Shown here one piece after another: positions 60,918-64,000 of a stretch of 64,000 nucleotides of DNA. The stretch lies in NCBI RefSeq assembly GCF_900177415.1, contig NZ_FXAF01000003.1:372001-436000 (forward strand). Direction: 5' to 3'. The stretch comes from Xaviernesmea oryzae (GTDB taxonomy: Bacteria > Pseudomonadota > Alphaproteobacteria > Rhizobiales > Rhizobiaceae). The notes beneath the pieces were generated by a model. The model was not told the origin of the DNA. It ran no database searches and saw nothing but the letters and a program-made list of their open reading frames with translations. Numbering within the stretch: position 1 is the stretch's first letter; every line of letters starts with the position of its first letter. A program made the translations under genes and the position numbers.

Positions 60918-61946
60918 TCAGGCCAATTTCGCAAGCGCCTCGTCGACAACGGTCGTGTCGGCGATCTTTTCGAAGTCGGGAACGGTGCGGCCGGCCGCTT
61001 TCGCGACGACCGTCATGGGGCCGGTGAAAACCGAAGGCGTCAGGGCAAAGAGCCTGGTGTCCGGCGTCGGTGCCACGAGTGGCATCTGCAACTCGTTCTG
61101 GCGCTTCTGCTGGGCCGCGTCGAGCCCGAGATCGGCGCCATAGTTGTTGAGCACCACGTCGAGCGCCGCTTCCGGCTCGGCGGCGGCAGCCTTCCAGCCC
61201 TTGATCATGCCGGCCATGTACCCGACCACCGCCGCACGGTTTTCCGTGAGATATTTGCGGGTCGTGAGATAGAGACCCTGGGTGACGTGATAGCCGAGGT
61301 CGTCGAGCAAGGTCACATGGAAATCCTTGCCCGCGACAAGTCCCATTTTCTCCAGCGTGATCGGCTGGTTGGTGGCAAAGGCGAGATAGGCGTCACCGTC
61401 GCCGGCAAGGAGCGGTTCCGGCGAGAAGCCGGTCGGCGCCGTCGTGTAGTCGTGCGGCAGGCCGGCGCCATCGAGGATCGCGTCGATGATCTGGGTATCC
61501 GACGGCTTCTGGATAAGGATCTTCATGCCAAGGATATCCTCAGGCTTCAGCAGCGGCTTTTTCGCCATCGACATGACGGCGGCCGGGCTCTTCGCCCATT
61601 GTGCGCCGATCAGCACGAAATCATTGCCCTTCTGGACCGCGTCGACAAAGGGCAGCCAGTTCGCCGTGGCGATCTCGGCCTGGCCGGCCGAAAGCGACAC
61701 AAGCGTATCGGGGGTATTGGGTCCGCCAGGCATGAATTCCGCCTTCACCCCGAATTCTTCGAAATAGCCTCGCTCGATGCCGAGGAAGAAGCCCGAATAT
61801 TGAACGTTGGATACCCAGCCGTTCGCCGTCGTGACCTTGGTCGGTCCGGCGGCAAAGGAAAATCTCGAAAACCCTGCAAAGGCGGCAGCCCCCGCCCCCA
61901 TTTGCATGAAGGCACGCCGCGGCACGACGTTGGACGCGAATTTCAT
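60918..61946 (-). CDS. NMT1/ThiY-like ABC substrate-binding protein, copy B
   Basis: 342 residues. A twin-arginine signal (PRRAFMQMGAGAAAFAGFSR) differs from the Sec signal of copy A, so the protein is probably exported folded. Core: WVSNVQYSGFFLGIERGYFE, MPGGPNTPDTLVSLSAGQAE. The start at 61946 is preferred over 62036, since a GGGGAT site lies before it. First gene of the minus-strand operon (two binding proteins, amidohydrolase, ATPase, two permeases, deoxyribosyltransferase), divergent from the RpiR regulator. Confidence 0.9.
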   Translation of the reverse strand: MKFASNVVPRRAFMQMGAGAAAFAGFSRFSFAAGPTKVTTANGWVSNVQYSGFFLGIERGYFEEFGVKAEFMPGGPNTPDTLVSLSAGQAEIATANWLPFVDAVQKGNDFVLIGAQWAKSPAAVMSMAKKPLLKPEDILGMKILIQKPSDTQIIDAILDGAGLPHDYTTAPTGFSPEPLLAGDGDAYLAFATNQPITLEKMGLVAGKDFHVTLLDDLGYHVTQGLYLTTRKYLTENRAAVVGYMAGMIKGWKAAAAEPEAALDVVLNNYGADLGLDAAQQKRQNELQMPLVAPTPDTRLFALTPSVFTGPMTVVAKAAGRTVPDFEKIADTTVVDEALAKLA

Positions 61947-62061
61947 GGTCGATCCCCTGTTTTTTTGACCCAAAATTTTCGTGCTATGGATGTTGTCGCA
62001 AGTCTTGTAACCAGCTATTACAGAAGACGATATCAAATGAAAAAATATTTACAAGAGCGAA

Positions 62062-63030
62062 ATGGACACAATCGTGGCACCCGATGACCCCCCCTCCCCG
62101 CGGGCGGGATTGCCTGCGAATTCGGTGGTCGCGGAACGTCTCGAGGCGATCTATCCGGAACTGTCCCAGGCGCTGCGCACCTTCGCGGACTATGTCCTGA
62201 AATATCCGATGAAGGTCGCGGGCCTTTCGATCAACGATACGGTGGATATCACCGGCGTGTCGGTTGCAAGCGCCAACCGCTTTGCCCGCAAGCTCGGCTT
62301 TGACGGCTATGCCGAATTCCGCGCCGAACTGCTGCGCGGAATGGCGCCTGCGATCGAGCCGGTGGAGCGGCTGCGGCGGAAACTGTCGGAAGAATCGACG
62401 ACGCCGGACGTGGTTGCCGCCTCCCTGATGGAGGATATCGCCAATTTGCAGGGCTCGCTCGGCAACCTCGATCCAGAGCGGGCCGAGCAGGCTATCGACA
62501 TGATCGTCAATGCCAGGCGCATCTTCATCCTTGGCTTCGACAATGCCGCAGGCCTGGCGCTCGTCCTGACCCACCGGCTGCAGGCGATCGGCTGTGATGC
62601 GCGCACGGTCGAAAGCGGCGCCGGCTCGCTTTCGGTTGCGCGCCATCTCTCCGGGCTTGGCCCGGAAGACCTCGTGATTTCCATCGCCTTTCCCCGTTAT
62701 CTGCGGGACACGGTGTCGATGACGCGCTTTGCCCATCAGCACGACATTCCGATCCTCGTCGTGACGGACAGCCAGACCTCGCCGATCGCCAAGCTCGGGA
62801 AAGTGGTCGTCTACGCCCATGCCCGCCGCAGCTTCTCCTCGACGTCGGATGCCGCCGTGCTGGCAGTGCTGGAAGCGCTCGCCGCCGGCGTCGCCAACAA
62901 GAAGCCCGGCGCCGCCAACGCCGCCCAGCGCTTCGCCGACATGGGCTTTTACTGGTTTGCCTATCCCGAAGAAGAGGAGAAGGCGGCCACACGCAAGGTT
63001 TCGAAACCCGCCAAGAAGGACGTTCCATGA
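62062..63030 (+). CDS. RpiR-family transcriptional regulator (MurR/RpiR with SIS domain)
   Basis: 322 residues. N-terminal HTH_6 (LRTFADYVLKYPMKVAGLSI, then ITGVSVASANRFARKLGF at about 80-97). C-terminal SIS sugar-phosphate-binding domain (IFILGFDNAAGLALVLTHRL near 155, DLVISIAFPRYLRDTVSMTR near 200). The C-terminal lysine-rich tail is unusual. It is divergent from the nucleobase transport operon and overlaps the nucleoside hydrolase (ATGA). Likely ligand a (deoxy)ribose phosphate, inferred from the SIS domain and neighbours. Confidence 0.92.
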   Translation: MDTIVAPDDPPSPRAGLPANSVVAERLEAIYPELSQALRTFADYVLKYPMKVAGLSINDTVDITGVSVASANRFARKLGFDGYAEFRAELLRGMAPAIEPVERLRRKLSEESTTPDVVAASLMEDIANLQGSLGNLDPERAEQAIDMIVNARRIFILGFDNAAGLALVLTHRLQAIGCDARTVESGAGSLSVARHLSGLGPEDLVISIAFPRYLRDTVSMTRFAHQHDIPILVVTDSQTSPIAKLGKVVVYAHARRSFSSTSDAAVLAVLEALAAGVANKKPGAANAAQRFADMGFYWFAYPEEEEKAATRKVSKPAKKDVP

Positions 63031-63986
63031 CCAAGCCCTGCCGCATTATCCTCGATGTGGATACCGGCATCGACGATGCGCTTGCGATCGTCTATGCGCT
63101 CGCCCACCCGGATATCGCGCTGGAGGCCGTGACGACCGTCTACGGCAACATCAATGTGGACATGGCAACGGCCAACACGCTCGGACTGCTCGAAGCGGCC
63201 GGACGATCCGACATTCCGGTGGCGGCCGGCGCCAAACGCTCGCTCACCCGGCCCTACAACAAGACCGCCAGCCGCATCCACGGACAGAACGGCTTCGGCG
63301 GCATCGAACTGCCGAAGCCGAGGGTCGCCGCCCGCGACATCTGGGGGCCGGACCTGTTGATCGAGATGGCCCGCGCCAATCCGGGCGAGATCACGCTGGT
63401 GCCGGTCGGGCCGATGACCAACGTGGCACAGGCGCTGATGAAGGCGCCGGAGATCGCCACGCTCTTCAAGCGTATCGTGCTGATGGGCGGCACGATCTGG
63501 CATCCGGGCGTGCCACGCATCCCGAGCCCGGTGGCCGATGCCAACTTCTTCAACGATCCGGAGGCCGCCCGCATCGTGCTGCAGTCGGGCGCGAGGATCG
63601 TCATGGTCGGCATGGACGTGACGATGAAGACGCTCTTCACGGAACCCATGATGGGCCGGATCGAACGCGAGGGCGGCCTTGCCTCCCGCAAATGCGCCGA
63701 AGCGAGCCGTTTCTATCTTGCCGCCTATCGCGAACAGTATCCCGACATCACCGGCTGCGCGCTGCATGATCCGTTGGCCGTCGCGGTCGCTCTCGACCCG
63801 AGCCTCGTCACGGTCGAGCCGATGCAGGTGGATATCGAATGCGCCGGCGAACTCTGCCGGGGACAGGTCATCCCCGACCGTCGCCGGACCGGCACGACCG
63901 TGCCGAATGCCGATGTCTGTATCGACGTCGATGTCGACCGGTTCGTCGGCGGTTTCGTCGACACGCTTTGCGGATTTCGCCCCTGA
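63027..63986 (+). CDS. Inosine-uridine preferring nucleoside hydrolase
   Basis: 319 residues. The calcium-binding DxDxxxDD motif is in ILDVDTGIDDALAIVYAL near residues 8-25. Further marks are TVYGNINVDMATANTLGLLE near 38, VPVGPMTNVAQAL near 127 and ADANFFNDPEAARIVLQSG near 172. GCALHDPLAVAVALDPSLVT near 245 carries the second metal site. It cleaves the N-glycosidic bond, releasing base and ribose. Overlaps the regulator stop, so regulator and enzyme are co-expressed. Complete at the right edge. Confidence 0.92.
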   Translation: MTKPCRIILDVDTGIDDALAIVYALAHPDIALEAVTTVYGNINVDMATANTLGLLEAAGRSDIPVAAGAKRSLTRPYNKTASRIHGQNGFGGIELPKPRVAARDIWGPDLLIEMARANPGEITLVPVGPMTNVAQALMKAPEIATLFKRIVLMGGTIWHPGVPRIPSPVADANFFNDPEAARIVLQSGARIVMVGMDVTMKTLFTEPMMGRIEREGGLASRKCAEASRFYLAAYREQYPDITGCALHDPLAVAVALDPSLVTVEPMQVDIECAGELCRGQVIPDRRRTGTTVPNADVCIDVDVDRFVGGFVDTLCGFRP

Positions 63987-64000
63987 CGTTTGCGGCATTC

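Overview
The window reads as a replicon of a Rhizobiaceae-type alphaproteobacterium (Rhizobium/Agrobacterium/Sinorhizobium group), most likely a chromid or megaplasmid. The reasons are the fused PhaAB antiporter subunit, a minCDE operon with a CtrA-type box, an EcfG-type (GGAAC-N17-GTT) stress promoter, FCD/LysR/RpiR regulators, and a dense run of ABC uptake systems next to sugar-acid catabolic genes. Species is not determinable by eye. The placement on a secondary replicon is inference from where related genera carry minCDE. No rRNA, tRNA, CRISPR array or intact insertion sequence was seen.

Layout. 1-4.7 kb (minus): phaAB-phaC-phaD cation/proton antiporter, phaD cut by the left edge. 4.8-6.9 kb: a small XRE regulator, ornithine cyclodeaminase and a conserved unknown. 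7.2-12 kb (minus): the prkA-DUF444-spoVR stress operon. 12.4-15.6 kb: a D-2-hydroxyacid dehydrogenase diverging from a MmgE/PrpD protein and a Rieske ferredoxin. 15.6-19.9 kb: gene-poor, with a frameshifted DUF4334-like remnant, two tiny membrane proteins, one larger membrane protein and a 43-bp near-perfect palindrome. 19.9-30.1 kb: LysR regulator, Rieske oxygenase, its reductase, SDR, an unknown 147-aa protein and a complete peptide-type ABC importer. 30.2-35.2 kb: divergent operons, RraA-like aldolase / signal-less ModA-like protein / Asp-Glu racemase (minus) and otnI-otnK-otnC tetronate genes (plus). 35.2-37 kb: minCDE. 37.3-39.3 kb: glycine-betaine-type binding protein and permease with no ATPase. 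39.6-54.6 kb: a sugar-acid region (ABC importer, two FCD regulators, hydrolase, two enolase-superfamily enzymes, two uronate dehydrogenases, KdgD-type dehydratase, a second binding protein). 54.6-55.5 kb: PIN toxin-antitoxin pair. 55.6-64 kb: a nucleobase/nucleoside-type cluster (deoxyribosyltransferase, ABC importer with two binding proteins, amidohydrolase, RpiR regulator, nucleoside hydrolase).

Main result. A 30-bp element, (G/C/A)AATAAG - 16 nt - ATTGG(A/C)C, occurs six times, always in an intergenic region and always with the ATTGGAC end facing the gene: before the hydroxyacid dehydrogenase, the MmgE/PrpD-ferredoxin unit, the Rieske oxygenase unit, the ABC importer, the RraA-ModA-racemase operon and the otn operon. 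The element ties these six units, over 19 kb, into one apparent regulon. They would form a single, to me unrecognised, catabolic system: import, Rieske oxygenation, dehydrogenation and isomerisation or lyase steps, an aldolase, then tetronate phosphorylation and decarboxylation to a triose phosphate.

The second system (39.6-54.6 kb) matches the oxidative uronate pathway: uronate dehydrogenase, cycloisomerase, then 5-dehydro-4-deoxyglucarate dehydratase to alpha-ketoglutarate semialdehyde. The last dehydrogenase is not in the window.
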